Below are positions 1 to 8,993 of a stretch of 52,459 bases of DNA, piece after piece. Source of the stretch: Gammaproteobacteria bacterium (GTDB lineage Bacteria > Pseudomonadota > Gammaproteobacteria > Pseudomonadales > Pseudohongiellaceae); assembly GCA_018661465.1 (NCBI GenBank), contig JABJIC010000003.1:1-52459 (forward strand). The letters run 5' to 3'. A program made the position numbers and the translations under genes. The notes beneath the pieces are model-generated. The model ran no database searches and was not told the DNA's origin. It was given only the letters and a program-made list of their open reading frames with translations. Within the stretch, counting starts at the first letter, position 1, and each line of letters begins with the position of its first letter.

Positions 1-50
1 GGACAAACGGATTATGAGTCCGCTACTCTAACCAGCTGAGTTATAGGCCC
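1..50 (-). tRNA. tRNA-Ile2 (CAU), 5' part, cut by window edge
   Basis: The reverse complement starts GGGCCTATAACTCAG and folds as acceptor 5' strand, D-arm (ACTC/GAGT) and anticodon arm (GCGGA/TCCGT) with loop CTCATAA. The anticodon CAT lies at 14-16 on the plus strand. The variable region, T-arm and acceptor 3' strand fall outside the window. CAT could mean elongator Met, but the GGGCC acceptor start and the position downstream of rpoD, where many gammaproteobacteria carry the lysidine-modified tRNA-Ile2, favour Ile2. The missing 3' half would decide. Confidence 0.8.
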
Positions 51-71
51 TTTGATCTTCGCCTGAAGCTC

Positions 72-180
72 GAATACTTCGTTGCAGATAATTTTCTCCT
101 CAGTCATGTACTGACGTACACTCCCTCGTCCAAAATTATCTCCGCCTCGTCTTCGAACTTCCGGCTTCGCCAAAGTATTC
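72..180. repeat. Nested inverted-repeat element upstream of the tRNA
   Basis: The gap 51-254 has no gene. It holds nested inverted repeats: GAATACTT (72-79) with AAGTATTC (173-180), AGATAATTTT (86-95) with AAAATTATCT (132-141), and CAGT (101-104) with ACTG (110-113). In tRNA orientation it lies directly upstream of the tRNA. It could be a structured leader, a promoter-region element or a dispersed palindromic repeat. Function is unknown. Confidence 0.5.
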
Positions 181-254
181 TGACCGTTTCTTCAGATTTA
201 CTGTGGCTGCAAAAGGAACTGAATTCTACTTAATTATACGGCTGCTGGTAAGTC

Positions 255-995
255 CTAAAATCCAGCTGCGTTGGCTTTTTCAACGGCCTTGGCGTCCGCC
301 TGAACGCCCTTGGCAAATTGCACTGCGAAAGGGTCGGGATATATGTCTTCAGAACCTTTAGCAATCTCTTCATAGACATGTATAGCTACCGAATCAGGAG
401 AAACCTTGTCCATAGGCACGTTCTTAGCCATATCGGTATCGACTGGACCTGGAAATACGCCTGACACTAATGTGTTTTGACCGCCAAGCTCTACTCGTAG
501 AGCCTGTGTTAGGGAGCGACCTGCTGCTTTAGATGCGGAGTAACCGGGTGCGAAAGCAAAGCTGCTAAGAGCGGCAACAGACAGTATATTTACTATGGCG
601 CCGCCGCCATTTTCCTTGAGAATTGGCGCGAAGGCTGAAGATAAATTCATGATGCCGAAATAGTTTACTTTCATCTCCATGCGCTGGCCGTCTGGGTTTG
701 GGTTACTGACAGCAGGGCCGCCGCCGCCCATGCCTGCGTTATTGATCAGAATTTCGACATCACGAGCTGCTGCAGCGGCGGCATCGATATGATCCTGATT
801 GGTAACGTCCAAGGCTATAGGTACTATTTTGTCGCCATACTTAGCGATCAATTCTGCCAATTGCGATTCATCTCTTGCTCCCGCATAGACTTTCTTCGCG
901 CCCATCTCTAGAGCTTGTATAGCGAAGCTTTTGCCAATGCCCCGATTTGAACCTGAGATTAGAACTACTTTGTCTTTGACTGATACACCTGGCAT
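255..995 (-). CDS. SDR family NAD(P)-dependent oxidoreductase
   Basis: This 246-residue protein is a classical short-chain dehydrogenase/reductase. A cofactor-binding motif close to TGxxxGIG appears as SGSNRGIG near residue 14. NNAG follows near residue 85. The active site has the pattern S...YxxxK in SVAALSSFAFAPGYSASKAA, then a PGPVDTDM segment typical of the family. The substrate cannot be told from sequence. It lies between the tRNA and rpoD on the same strand, but the hairpin after rpoD suggests separate transcription. The C-terminus is Ala/Lys-rich and ordinary. Family assignment is firm; the specific function is unknown. Confidence 0.88.
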   Translation of the reverse strand: MPGVSVKDKVVLISGSNRGIGKSFAIQALEMGAKKVYAGARDESQLAELIAKYGDKIVPIALDVTNQDHIDAAAAAARDVEILINNAGMGGGGPAVSNPNPDGQRMEMKVNYFGIMNLSSAFAPILKENGGGAIVNILSVAALSSFAFAPGYSASKAAGRSLTQALRVELGGQNTLVSGVFPGPVDTDMAKNVPMDKVSPDSVAIHVYEEIAKGSEDIYPDPFAVQFAKGVQADAKAVEKANAAGF

Positions 996-1089
996 GAAAA
1001 CTCCTAAAACTAATTAACAGATTTGATTGATGAAATAATGAGGCTGACAGATTCGGAATACAGCTGCGAGTAATTTGAGAATATGATCC

Positions 1090-1122
1090 CTAGTCTTCAT
1101 CACTTCAGGCGGTGAAGACTAG
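1090..1122 (-). terminator. Hairpin after rpoD
   Basis: Perfect 10-bp inverted repeat: CTAGTCTTCA (1090-1099) and TGAAGACTAG (1113-1122), starting 11 nt beyond the rpoD stop codon. No clear U-tract follows on the minus strand, so intrinsic termination is plausible but not certain. It could instead be a 3' stabilising stem. Confidence 0.5.
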
Positions 1123-1132
1123 GAGCAGAGAA

Positions 1133-2953
1133 TTACTCGTCGAGAAAGCTTCTCAAATGATCAGAGCGGGTAGGGTGACGCAGCTTACGCAGAGCCTTGG
1201 CTTCGATCTGACGAATACGTTCACGGGTTACGTCGAACTGCTTGCCTACTTCTTCCAGAGTATGGTCGGTGTTCATGTCGATACCGAAACGCATTCTCAG
1301 AACCTTGGCTTCTCTCGCAGTGAGGCTTCCCAATACATCCTTCGTTGCTTCTCTTAGGCCTTCATCGATGGACGAATCAACTGGTGAGTCCACCGTTGCA
1401 TCTTCGATAAAATCGCCCAGATGTGAATCTTCATCATCACCAATTGGCGTCTCCATGGAGATAGGCTCTTTGGCAATCTTCAGAACACGGCGTACCTTGT
1501 CTTCGGTCATTTCCATGCGTTCGCCAAGCTCTTCTGGAGTTGGCTCGCGACCTTTTTCGTGAACCATCTGTCGGGATATACGATTAAGCTTATTAATAGT
1601 CTCAATCATGTGTACCGGAATACGAATGGTTCTGGCTTGGTCAGCAATGGATCTTGTGATTGCCTGCCTAATCCACCACGTCGCATAGGTGGAGAACTTG
1701 TAACCACGACGGTATTCAAATTTATCTACCGCTTTCATCAAGCCGATGTTGCCTTCCTGAATCAGGTCGAGGAATTGTAGGCCGCGGTTGGTATATTTCT
1801 TGGCGATAGAGATAACCAGTCGCAGGTTAGCTTCCACCATTTCTTTCTTGGCGCGGCGAGACTTGGCTTCACCGATAGACATCTTTCGGTTGATGTCCCT
1901 AATCTCGGCAATAGTAAGACCAGTTTCTTCCTCTACATGACGAAGTTTCTTTTGTGCTCTTACAACTTCGGTCTTAATATTTACCAGAAGCTCGGAGTAG
2001 GCTTCTTTCTCTTTTATGTGCTTGTCGATCCACTTCTCGTTGATCTCATTGCCAGGGAAGCTTTCGATGAAAGTTTTGCGTGGCATCTTGGCGCTGCGCA
2101 CAGCCAAGCTCAGTACACTTCTTTCATGGCGACGTACACGACCAAGAATTGCTCGAATGTGGCTTAGTAGCGGTTCAAATTGTCGAGGTGTGAGTTTAAA
2201 GCTCTTGAATATTTCGCCGAGCTTTTCGAGTTCAGCCAAAGCCTTGGCGTCTCTGCGACCCTTCTTACCAACTATGGCGCTGGTTCTCTCGTACTGCTCT
2301 TTCAATTCAGTGAAGCGAATGCGAGCTTCTTCAGGATCCGGTCCTACAGGAGCTTCATCATCATCGTCGTCACTTTTATTTGCCGCGGCTGGTCCTGTAA
2401 CTGCTGGAGCACCTGGAGGAATAATTTCGTCACTGGCATCTAAGTAGCCGGTCATAAGCTCGTTGAGTCTGCGTTCTTCTGAAGCGACCAGAGCGTATTC
2501 GTTGAGAACGTGTTCTACGGTGCCGGGGAAGAAGGCCATCGCCTTCATCAGTTCCCTCAGACCTTCTTCGATACGCTTGGCGATTACAATCTCGCCTTCT
2601 CGGGTAAGCAGTTCAACCGTTCCCATTTCGCGCATATACATGCGCACAGGGTCGGTAGTTCTTCCTGCTTCGTTCTCCACCGCTGCGAGAGCTGCAGCAG
2701 CTTCAGCTGCCGCTAGTTCGTCGGCGCCTGTATCGTTTTCCTCATTGAGGATCAGGGTGTCAGCATCTGGCGCGGTTTCAAATACCTTGATGCCCATGTC
2801 GTTGATCATCTGAATAATATCTTCGACCTGATCCGGATCGGAGATTGACTCAGGCAGGTGATCGTTGACTTCGGCATAGGTCAGGTAGCCCTGTTCCTTA
2901 CCTTTGGCAATCAATAATTTGAGGTTGGATTGTGGTGCTAGTGAATCGGCCAT
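1133..2953 (-). CDS. rpoD: RNA polymerase primary sigma factor, sigma-70
   Basis: This is the housekeeping sigma factor, which directs core RNA polymerase to -10/-35 promoters. At 606 residues it is normal for the gammaproteobacterial form. Region 1.1 covers about residues 1-80. An acidic non-conserved insert follows (run of Asp near residue 195). Region 2 starts near residue 372, with [12 protein letters not shown] and the promoter-melting segment [20 protein letters not shown]. Region 4.2 ([18 protein letters not shown]) is near the C-terminus. It is the last gene of the rpsU-yqeY-dnaG-rpoD cluster. A separate promoter with a perfect -10 lies just upstream. Confidence 0.98.
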   Translation of the reverse strand: MADSLAPQSNLKLLIAKGKEQGYLTYAEVNDHLPESISDPDQVEDIIQMINDMGIKVFETAPDADTLILNEENDTGADELAAAEAAAALAAVENEAGRTTDPVRMYMREMGTVELLTREGEIVIAKRIEEGLRELMKAMAFFPGTVEHVLNEYALVASEERRLNELMTGYLDASDEIIPPGAPAVTGPAAANKSDDDDDEAPVGPDPEEARIRFTELKEQYERTSAIVGKKGRRDAKALAELEKLGEIFKSFKLTPRQFEPLLSHIRAILGRVRRHERSVLSLAVRSAKMPRKTFIESFPGNEINEKWIDKHIKEKEAYSELLVNIKTEVVRAQKKLRHVEEETGLTIAEIRDINRKMSIGEAKSRRAKKEMVEANLRLVISIAKKYTNRGLQFLDLIQEGNIGLMKAVDKFEYRRGYKFSTYATWWIRQAITRSIADQARTIRIPVHMIETINKLNRISRQMVHEKGREPTPEELGERMEMTEDKVRRVLKIAKEPISMETPIGDDEDSHLGDFIEDATVDSPVDSSIDEGLREATKDVLGSLTAREAKVLRMRFGIDMNTDHTLEEVGKQFDVTRERIRQIEAKALRKLRHPTRSDHLRSFLDE

Positions 2954-3012
2954 GAACTCTCGACTTCTCTGTCGTACTGCCAGAGATTTGGATGGATAAA
3001 AGTGAGCCGGGC

Positions 3013-3040
3013 ATTATAAAGGTTTCGCGCCGGATTTGTA
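3013..3040 (-). promoter_or_regulatory. Candidate rpoD promoter in the dnaG-rpoD gap
   Basis: On the minus strand a perfect TATAAT -10 hexamer lies at 3013-3018, 60 nt before the rpoD start codon. A weak -35 (TACAAA, 3035-3040) sits 16 nt upstream. The -10 match is strong and the -35 poor. It would allow rpoD transcription independent of the ribosomal-protein promoter. Confidence 0.5.
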
Positions 3041-3083
3041 TATTTTTTAGCTATTTATGGGGAGGTTTTTGCGAGTCTCGGGT

Positions 3084-5039
3084 TTATTCAATGGGACCAT
3101 CGTCTTGCGCCTGGTCCGCTAAGTAGCCCGGTGGTTCGTCGCTAATCGGCGGAATATCTTCCTGAATGTCTTGAGAGGATTGAAATCGGTCAGCCAATTC
3201 TCTTTTAAGCCGCATTTTTTCCAGTTTTTTCGAAATATCCGACAATATACTGTCAAGTATCTGTTTGAACTCTTCTTCTATGCCTTCCTGGGGGGTTATT
3301 TTCTCACCTTTGAACAGTCGCGTGAGCTGATTGCCAAGGCTGGAACCGTAGCAATAACCCAACATAGTGTAGGTTTCAGTACTCGGGTCTCGTTTCACCA
3401 TTTCAATAAGAGACAGCAATAGCTTGCGGCTCTCATCTTCTGCGGTATGCAGTGGCGCCAGATCCTCAGTAATAGAAAGTGCTATTTCAGGGTTTCTCAA
3501 TAGAAGTTCTATAGCCTTCAGACTTGCAGGCTTGCGATAGGTGCCGAGATTAGAGCTGTTCTTCGAATTATTGGAAGCCGATTGACGGGAAAAAGAAGGA
3601 CGAGAAAATCCGCCGTCGTTTCTTTCCTGTGGGGCAGAATCATAGCCAGCTTCCGGATAGCCAGGCGGAATCGAAGCTGACTCAGCAGCAACATCTGGCT
3701 GATCTTTGAACAACTGCTCAAGTGACTCATTTCCAAGACCGAGGGTATTCGACAGTCTGTCCAGCATGAGTTGACCATACACGCCGCGGGGGAATTTCTT
3801 GATTAGCGGCTTGGCAAGATTGCTCAGTCTGGCTTTGCCTTCGATGGTTTTTACATCGATGCCCTGGGACAATTTATCGAAAAAGAATTGTTCCAGAGAA
3901 GTAGCTTCATCTATTTGCTGATTGAATGCCTGCTCGCCAATCTTGCGTACCAGTGTATCGGGATCCTCACCTTCGTCCAGAAACAGAAATTTGATCTGAC
4001 GCCCATCTTCCATTTGCGGTATTGAATTTTCCAGTGCGCGCCAGGCTGCCTTCCGACCTGCGGCATCACCGTCGAAACAAAACACCACCTCCGGTACCAA
4101 TCGGAAAAGCTTTAATAAATGCCTTTCACTGGTGGCGGTTCCCAAGGTGGCAACCGCATTGCGAATGCCCATTTGCGCCAGGGCAATGACATCCATATAG
4201 CCTTCGACTATTAGAATTCGATTGAGTTTGCTGACGGATTTTTTGGCTTCATACAAACCGTAAAGCTCAGCGCCTTTATGAAAGATCGGGGTCTCAGGTG
4301 AATTCAGATACTTCGGTTTACTCTCATCCAGAACCCTGCCGCCGAAGGCAATTGTGCGACCCCGACTGTCGCGAATAGGAAAGATAATTCGATGACGAAA
4401 CCTGTCGTAGTAGGGTGAATCGTTCTCTCTCTTTCCTTTTGTTTTTTCTGTGTCCTTGTCTCTGTCTCGCTCAACAACCAGGCCAGCTTTAAGCAATGCC
4501 ATCTGCTGCTTGCCATCGGTGCCTACAGCTTTCAACAAATTGTCCCAGCCGGGCGGGGCGTAGCCGACACAGAAGTCTCTGGCGATCTCTCCGCTCAAAC
4601 CCCGTTCTTTGAGATAGTTTACTGCCGCATTTTTATTCTCGTGCTTCCTGATCTGCTGTTGATAAAATTTGCTCGCGTCTTCTGTAACCGCCAGCAACCC
4701 AGCATTTTCGGAATGTCTTTTACTCTCTGCTTTGCTTTCTTCCCTGGGCACTTCCATGCCGTTGTCTTTGGCGAGCACTTCAACGGCCTGGGGAAACTCC
4801 ACCTGATCGAAGTTCATGATGAAGCCGATGGCGTTGCCGCCGGCGCCACAGCCAAAGCAGTAATAGAATTGTTTCTCGGGCTGTACGCTGAAGGATGGGG
4901 TTTTTTCTTGATGGAAAGGGCAGCAGGCGCCGTAGTTCTTGCCCTGTTTCTTCAGGCTTACTCGTTTATCGATGACATCGACAATATCAGCGCGATGCAA
5001 TAAGTCATCGATAAACGCTTGTGGAATGAGTCCAGCCAT
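3084..5039 (-). CDS. dnaG: DNA primase
   Basis: DnaG synthesises RNA primers at the replication fork and is recruited by the DnaB helicase. The 651-residue protein has the N-terminal CHC2 zinc motif with C40, H43, C61 and C64 visible. It is followed by the RNA-polymerase core and a TOPRIM domain (ILIVEGYMDV, glutamate near residue 279, and CFDGDAAGRKA near 324). The C-terminal third is the DnaB-interacting region, reached through a low-complexity Ser/Asn-rich linker around residues 465-500. It lies between yqeY and rpoD on one strand, as in the classic macromolecular-synthesis operon. The 157-bp gap before it (5040-5196) has no gene. Confidence 0.98.
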   Translation of the reverse strand: MAGLIPQAFIDDLLHRADIVDVIDKRVSLKKQGKNYGACCPFHQEKTPSFSVQPEKQFYYCFGCGAGGNAIGFIMNFDQVEFPQAVEVLAKDNGMEVPREESKAESKRHSENAGLLAVTEDASKFYQQQIRKHENKNAAVNYLKERGLSGEIARDFCVGYAPPGWDNLLKAVGTDGKQQMALLKAGLVVERDRDKDTEKTKGKRENDSPYYDRFRHRIIFPIRDSRGRTIAFGGRVLDESKPKYLNSPETPIFHKGAELYGLYEAKKSVSKLNRILIVEGYMDVIALAQMGIRNAVATLGTATSERHLLKLFRLVPEVVFCFDGDAAGRKAAWRALENSIPQMEDGRQIKFLFLDEGEDPDTLVRKIGEQAFNQQIDEATSLEQFFFDKLSQGIDVKTIEGKARLSNLAKPLIKKFPRGVYGQLMLDRLSNTLGLGNESLEQLFKDQPDVAAESASIPPGYPEAGYDSAPQERNDGGFSRPSFSRQSASNNSKNSSNLGTYRKPASLKAIELLLRNPEIALSITEDLAPLHTAEDESRKLLLSLIEMVKRDPSTETYTMLGYCYGSSLGNQLTRLFKGEKITPQEGIEEEFKQILDSILSDISKKLEKMRLKRELADRFQSSQDIQEDIPPISDEPPGYLADQAQDDGPIE

Positions 5040-5196
5040 AAGAAGGTCTAGTACCGAGCCTAATAATCAGAGTAGTGGGTAGAGAGGGTCTATTGTATCC
5101 AATTGCAGAGATACATCCATGGGCTATTCTGTTGAAAGCCCGTAAGCGGATTGCACTTCGTAGAAAGCCGGCAAGGAATGCCGATCTGGCAGTTGA

Positions 5197-5649
5197 TTAG
5201 CCTAGCAGAGACTTGATTGTCTTGCTTACTTCGGCCATGTCAGCGCGTCCAACTACCTGTGGTCGAACCAGGCCCATTACCTTTCCCATATCCTTCATGG
5301 TTTCGGCGCCGGATTCAGAAACGGCAGCTTTGATGATTGCTTCGACTTCATCTTCGGTGAGTGCCTGAGGTAGAAATTCCTGGAGAACTTCAATTTCCTG
5401 CTTTTCCACGTCGGCCAGTTCTATTCGGTCAGCAGCTTCGAATTGCTTGATAGATTCACGGCGCTGTTTCACCATCTTATCGAGGACACCGATTACTCTT
5501 GCGTCATCGAGGTCGATTCTTTCATCAACTTCAATGCGTTTCATTTCGGCTAGAGCAAGACGAATAGTGCCCAGACGCGGCTTGTCTTTAGCGCGCATGG
5601 CATCTTTCATTGCTTCGGTGAATTTTTGCTTTAATGGACTGTCAGACAT
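5197..5649 (-). CDS. yqeY: GatB/YqeY domain protein
   Basis: This 150-residue YqeY-like protein has the family start (LKQKFTEAMKDAMRAKDKPRLGTIRLALAEMKRIEVD) and a C-terminal helical tail like that of GatB, which in GatB binds tRNA. The family is often encoded between rpsU and dnaG, as here. Its biochemical role is unsettled; tRNA-related interaction is inferred from the tail. It lies 87 nt after rpsU on the same strand. That gap contains a small GC hairpin (CCTGC/GCAGG, 5661-5675), which might modulate read-through from rpsU. Confidence 0.92.
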   Translation of the reverse strand: MSDSPLKQKFTEAMKDAMRAKDKPRLGTIRLALAEMKRIEVDERIDLDDARVIGVLDKMVKQRRESIKQFEAADRIELADVEKQEIEVLQEFLPQALTEDEVEAIIKAAVSESGAETMKDMGKVMGLVRPQVVGRADMAEVSKTIKSLLG

Positions 5650-5736
5650 GATATTCCATTCCTGCAGACAGCAGGGGCGGCCAGAAAGATTTCAGACCGC
5701 TTGTTAAGAGTTGGCTTGAGAGTAAGAGAGTCGAGC

Positions 5737-5952
5737 TTAGTAAAGGCGTACGCTTTTACGGCTCTCACGCTGAACTTTCTTGAGGTGACGCTTAACGGCG
5801 GCAGCTGCCTTACGCTTGCGAACCGAAGTTGGCTTCTCGTAGAATTCTCTACGACGAACTTCAGCCAGAATTCCAGCTTTCTCGCATGAACGCTTGAAGC
5901 GACGAAGAGCTACATCAAAAGGCTCATTCTCTTTAAGTTTTACCTGTGGCAT
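5737..5952 (-). CDS. rpsU: 30S ribosomal protein bS21
   Basis: This is the small basic ribosomal protein bS21, which supports initiation on the 30S subunit. The protein has 71 residues from [20 protein letters not shown], nearly the same length and sequence as the E. coli protein, and ends in an Arg/Lys-rich tail. An upstream in-frame GTG would add four residues. I chose the ATG at 5950-5952 because it matches the family start and has AGGTAGGTG about 9 nt before it. It is the first gene of the rpsU-yqeY-dnaG-rpoD cluster and divergent from tsaD. The 232-bp divergent gap holds two short stems, CTTAGT/ACTAAG (5999-6016) and GGGGC/GCCCC (6033-6054). Confidence 0.97.
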   Translation of the reverse strand: MPQVKLKENEPFDVALRRFKRSCEKAGILAEVRRREFYEKPTSVRKRKAAAAVKRHLKKVQRESRKSVRLY

Positions 5953-6184
5953 CGATCTAAACACCTACCTTTAATTATGAATTTCTCGTAAATCCGCCCT
6001 TAGTCCTTGAACTAAGCCTAGCCTGATTTACAGGGGCGCAAATGATAATGCCCCGTGGGTCCAATTGCAAAGGAAATAGGGGCTTTTAGTAATGAAAATG
6101 GCATCGAAAACAAAGGAATTTGGGATATGGCGATAAATTTGGCATGATTGGCGCCTCCGATTTAATTGTTAAAGGCCTAAACCG

Positions 6185-7213
6185 TTGATTGTGCTGGGTA
6201 TTGAAACTTCCTGTGATGAAACAGGTGTTGCTGTCTACGACAGCGAGAATGGTCTATTGGCGGACTGCCTGTATAGCCAGATTGGCATTCATGCCAAATA
6301 TGGTGGGGTTATTCCAGAGCTGGCCTCAAGAGATCACATCCGTAAAACGCTGCCACTGGTGCAACAGGTGTTGCTTGAAGCAGGAATTACTCAATCGGAA
6401 ATAGAGGGGGTGGCCTACACCGCCGGGCCTGGTTTGATTGGAGCACTACTGGTGGGAGCCTCATTGGGTCGCTCATTAGGTCTGGCCTGGAATGTCCCCA
6501 CTCTAGGCGTCCATCACATGGAAGGTCATCTATTGGCGCCCATGCTGGAGAAAAATCCACCTCAATTTCCATTTGTAGCGCTACTGGTTTCAGGAGGGCA
6601 TACCCAATTGGTTCAGGTAGATGGCATTGGCAGCTATCGTCTTCTCGGTGAATCTCTCGACGACGCTGCAGGAGAAGCATTCGACAAGGTGGGTAAAATG
6701 TTAGGCCTCCCCTATCCGGGTGGACCCCATGTGGCGAAGCTTGCTGTGGAGGGAAAAGAAGGTCAATTTGATTTTCCTCGTCCAATGACCAATCGACCCG
6801 GGCTGGATTTTAGTTTCAGTGGGCTGAAAACATCCGTGCGCAACACTATTGCCGATCAGCTAGACGAAACTGGAAACCTTGATGCCCAGGTTCGCGCTGA
6901 TATCGCCAGAGCATTTGAAGACGCTGTGGTCTCTACACTTTCGATAAAGTGTCGCCGGGCATTGGAGCAAACTGGACTGCAAACTCTCATCATCGCCGGA
7001 GGTGTCAGTGCGAATCTTCATTTGCGAGAGATACTGGAGCAGGCCATGGAAAAAGTTGGTGGAAAACTGTTCTATGCTCAGCCGAAGTATTGTACTGACA
7101 ATGGCGCAATGATTGCCTATGCAGGTTGTCAGCGATTAATGGCTGGGCAGAAAGATGATCTTGAAATAAAAGCACAACCCCGCTGGTCACTGGAGTCACT
7201 TCCAGCGATCTAG
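6185..7213 (+). CDS. tsaD: tRNA N6-adenosine threonylcarbamoyltransferase
   Basis: TsaD transfers the threonylcarbamoyl group from TC-AMP to A37 of ANN-decoding tRNAs, working with TsaB and TsaE. The 342-residue protein opens with [13 protein letters not shown], the ASKHA ATPase fold start. It has the metal-ligand pair H111/H115 in HHMEGH, then SGGHTQL and a late GGVSAN. The start is a TTG at 6185, giving MIVLGIETS, which aligns with the family. No ATG fits nearby. It is divergent from rpsU, the usual arrangement. Its tRNA substrates include tRNA-Ile and tRNA-Thr, both represented in this window. Confidence 0.97.
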   Translation: MIVLGIETSCDETGVAVYDSENGLLADCLYSQIGIHAKYGGVIPELASRDHIRKTLPLVQQVLLEAGITQSEIEGVAYTAGPGLIGALLVGASLGRSLGLAWNVPTLGVHHMEGHLLAPMLEKNPPQFPFVALLVSGGHTQLVQVDGIGSYRLLGESLDDAAGEAFDKVGKMLGLPYPGGPHVAKLAVEGKEGQFDFPRPMTNRPGLDFSFSGLKTSVRNTIADQLDETGNLDAQVRADIARAFEDAVVSTLSIKCRRALEQTGLQTLIIAGGVSANLHLREILEQAMEKVGGKLFYAQPKYCTDNGAMIAYAGCQRLMAGQKDDLEIKAQPRWSLESLPAI

Positions 7214-7260
7214 AACTGTAGTCGTAAATCTAAGCTAAAGCAGAAAGTTTATTAGGCAGG

Positions 7261-7324
7261 GAAGGCGTAGCAAGAGCAAGGAAGGCGTAGCAAGAGCAGG
7301 GAAGGCGTAGCAAGAGCAGGGAAG
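7261..7324. repeat. Tandem repeat, 20-bp unit, three copies plus a partial
   Basis: Units at 7261-7280, 7281-7300 and 7301-7320 share GAAGGCGTAGCAAGAGCA. They differ only at position 19 (A or G), and a 4-nt partial copy follows. The array lies in the 147-bp gap between tsaD and folB. No ORF or hairpin explains it. In Pseudomonas, plsY lies in this interval. Confidence 0.95.
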
Positions 7325-7360
7325 TAGTATCAAAACTAATAAGCGAATGGATAAAGATTG

Positions 7361-7714
7361 ATGGACATAGTTTATATAAAAGAACTGGAGATAGAGGCCA
7401 TTATTGGAATCTATGACTGGGAGCGTGAGCAGAAACAAACCATCAGCCTCGATCTGGACATGGGCTGCGATATTCAGGCGGCGGCAAAGAGTGAAGATAT
7501 CAGCAATACCCTTGACTATAAGGCAGTTGCTAAGCGATTAATCGATTTCGTCGAAGGGTCAGAATTTTTCCTTGTTGAAACTCTAGCTGAAGAAATAGCA
7601 TCCATTGTTCTAAAGGAATTTTCGGTTCCTTGGTTAAGATTGAGAGTGGGCAAACCTGGTGCGGTAACTGGATCAAAGGATGTTGGCGTGATAATTGAGC
7701 GTCCATCGAAGTGA
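7361..7714 (+). CDS. folB: Dihydroneopterin aldolase
   Basis: FolB converts 7,8-dihydroneopterin to 6-hydroxymethyl-7,8-dihydropterin and glycolaldehyde in folate synthesis. The 117-residue protein begins MDIVYIKELEIEAIIGIYDW, matching the E. coli enzyme closely. It contains the conserved VETLAEEIA segment and ends in VRVGKPGAV-like and DVGVIIER motifs. A TTG three bases upstream would add one Met; the ATG at 7361 matches the family. folK follows 68 nt later, so two consecutive folate steps are adjacent. Confidence 0.96.
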   Translation: MDIVYIKELEIEAIIGIYDWEREQKQTISLDLDMGCDIQAAAKSEDISNTLDYKAVAKRLIDFVEGSEFFLVETLAEEIASIVLKEFSVPWLRLRVGKPGAVTGSKDVGVIIERPSK

Positions 7715-7782
7715 TTGTTTAATGAAAAGAAAAAGAAAGAAATCAACTAAGCTACTAAGTTGTTCAACTACCGGAGTGTCTT

Positions 7783-8274
7783 GTGCCTGAGTTGGTACTT
7801 AGTCTGGGAAGTAATATCGATGCGGCCCAAAATATTCGTCTAGCTGTTCATCAATTGGAACTTCGATTTGGAGAAGGGGTCCGCTCCTCGGTTTTTCAGA
7901 GCGCGGCAGTCGGATTTGAAGGTGAAGACTTTTTGAATTTGGTTGCTGTGTTCGAATGTGAGGATTCCCTCAATAATATATGTACAACTATTAAACAGAT
8001 TGAAACTGGGCTGGGCCGGACTAGGAATTCTAAAGGGTTTTCCCCCAGACCAATTGATATCGATGTATTGCTTTTCGGTGAGCAGAGCGGAGATGACCGT
8101 GGAATTAAGCTTCCTCGAGACGAGATAACCCGCTACGCATTCGTTCTTCAGCCTTTGGCGGAATTATTACCCGATAAAACTCACCCCATCACGAAGCAAA
8201 GTTATTCTGCCATGTGGAATTGCTTTGAAGACAAGAGCCAGAGGCTGGAAGCTATCAAATTTGATTGGGGCTAG
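7783..8274 (+). CDS. folK: Hydroxymethyldihydropterin pyrophosphokinase
   Basis: HPPK transfers pyrophosphate from ATP to 6-hydroxymethyl-7,8-dihydropterin, the step after FolB. The 163-residue protein shows the family motifs LSLGSN near the N-terminus, LGRTRN(S)KGFSPRPIDIDVLLF in the middle, and LPRDEITRYAFVLQPLAEL. The start is GTG at 7783, with GGAGTG 6 nt upstream. It ends 14 nt before the convergent GST gene, and no terminator is visible in that short gap. Confidence 0.96.
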   Translation: MPELVLSLGSNIDAAQNIRLAVHQLELRFGEGVRSSVFQSAAVGFEGEDFLNLVAVFECEDSLNNICTTIKQIETGLGRTRNSKGFSPRPIDIDVLLFGEQSGDDRGIKLPRDEITRYAFVLQPLAELLPDKTHPITKQSYSAMWNCFEDKSQRLEAIKFDWG

Positions 8275-8288
8275 TTTCAACTACGGCG

Positions 8289-8891
8289 CTAGGTGTTCAT
8301 CGCAAGATAATCTGGCTGACTCTCGATACGCGTAAACCAATCCTGTATGGCTTGATATCTGCTCAGGTCAAAACCACCTTCATGGGCGACGTGGGTATAT
8401 GCGTACAGGCTTATGTCTGCGATGGTCATATTTTCTCCCGCCAGAAATGGAGATTGGCTTAGCTGATCTTCCATCACCAATAACGCCTTGTGGCCACCTT
8501 CCTGCTTGCTGTGATACTCGGCCACTCTTTCTTCAGGGAGCCCCAGGTACTTGTTAATATATCGTGCTGTTGCGATATAGGGTTCGTGACTGTACTGCTC
8601 GAAAAACTGCCACTGTAGAACCAATGCTCTCTGGTAGGAGTCAACTGGTAGAAAGCGTGTATTCTCGGCCAGGTAATTGAGAATGGCGTTGGACTCACAA
8701 AGTACGCTCCCATCATCAAATTCGAGTACTGGGATTCGTGTATTGGGGTTCATCTTTTTGAAGTCTTCGCTGTGGGTTTCTCCGGCGAGGATATCGACCA
8801 CAATCCACTGATGCTCGATGTTCAATAAGCACATCAGCAATTTTACTTTGTAGCAATTGCCCGATTGAATATCACCGTACACTTTTAACAT
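8289..8891 (-). CDS. Glutathione S-transferase family protein
   Basis: This 200-residue protein has the two GST domains. The N-terminal thioredoxin-like domain contains SGNCYKVKLLMCLL, the cis-proline segment NTRIPVLEFDDG and the glutathione-binding ES pair in LCESNAILNYLAE. The helical C-terminal domain contains FLAGENMTIADISLYAYTHVA, the conserved N-capping box. The substrate is unknown; detoxification or redox roles are possible. It stands alone, convergent with folK and upstream of nothing obvious. Confidence 0.92.
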   Translation of the reverse strand: MLKVYGDIQSGNCYKVKLLMCLLNIEHQWIVVDILAGETHSEDFKKMNPNTRIPVLEFDDGSVLCESNAILNYLAENTRFLPVDSYQRALVLQWQFFEQYSHEPYIATARYINKYLGLPEERVAEYHSKQEGGHKALLVMEDQLSQSPFLAGENMTIADISLYAYTHVAHEGGFDLSRYQAIQDWFTRIESQPDYLAMNT

Positions 8892-8993
8892 TGAATGATT
8901 CCTAATTTCCTAGAAGCGCTCTGCATATTTGGCTCCAATTTTTTATGGGCCCGGTCGGATTACAAATCCCGCCAGCATATTAGTCCCAAGGGT

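Noticed and set aside
3013..3083. Heat-shock (sigma-32) promoter for rpoD
   Set aside because: A CCCCAT-like box exists, but no CTTGAA-like -35 lies at acceptable spacing. The TATAAT box is the better signal.
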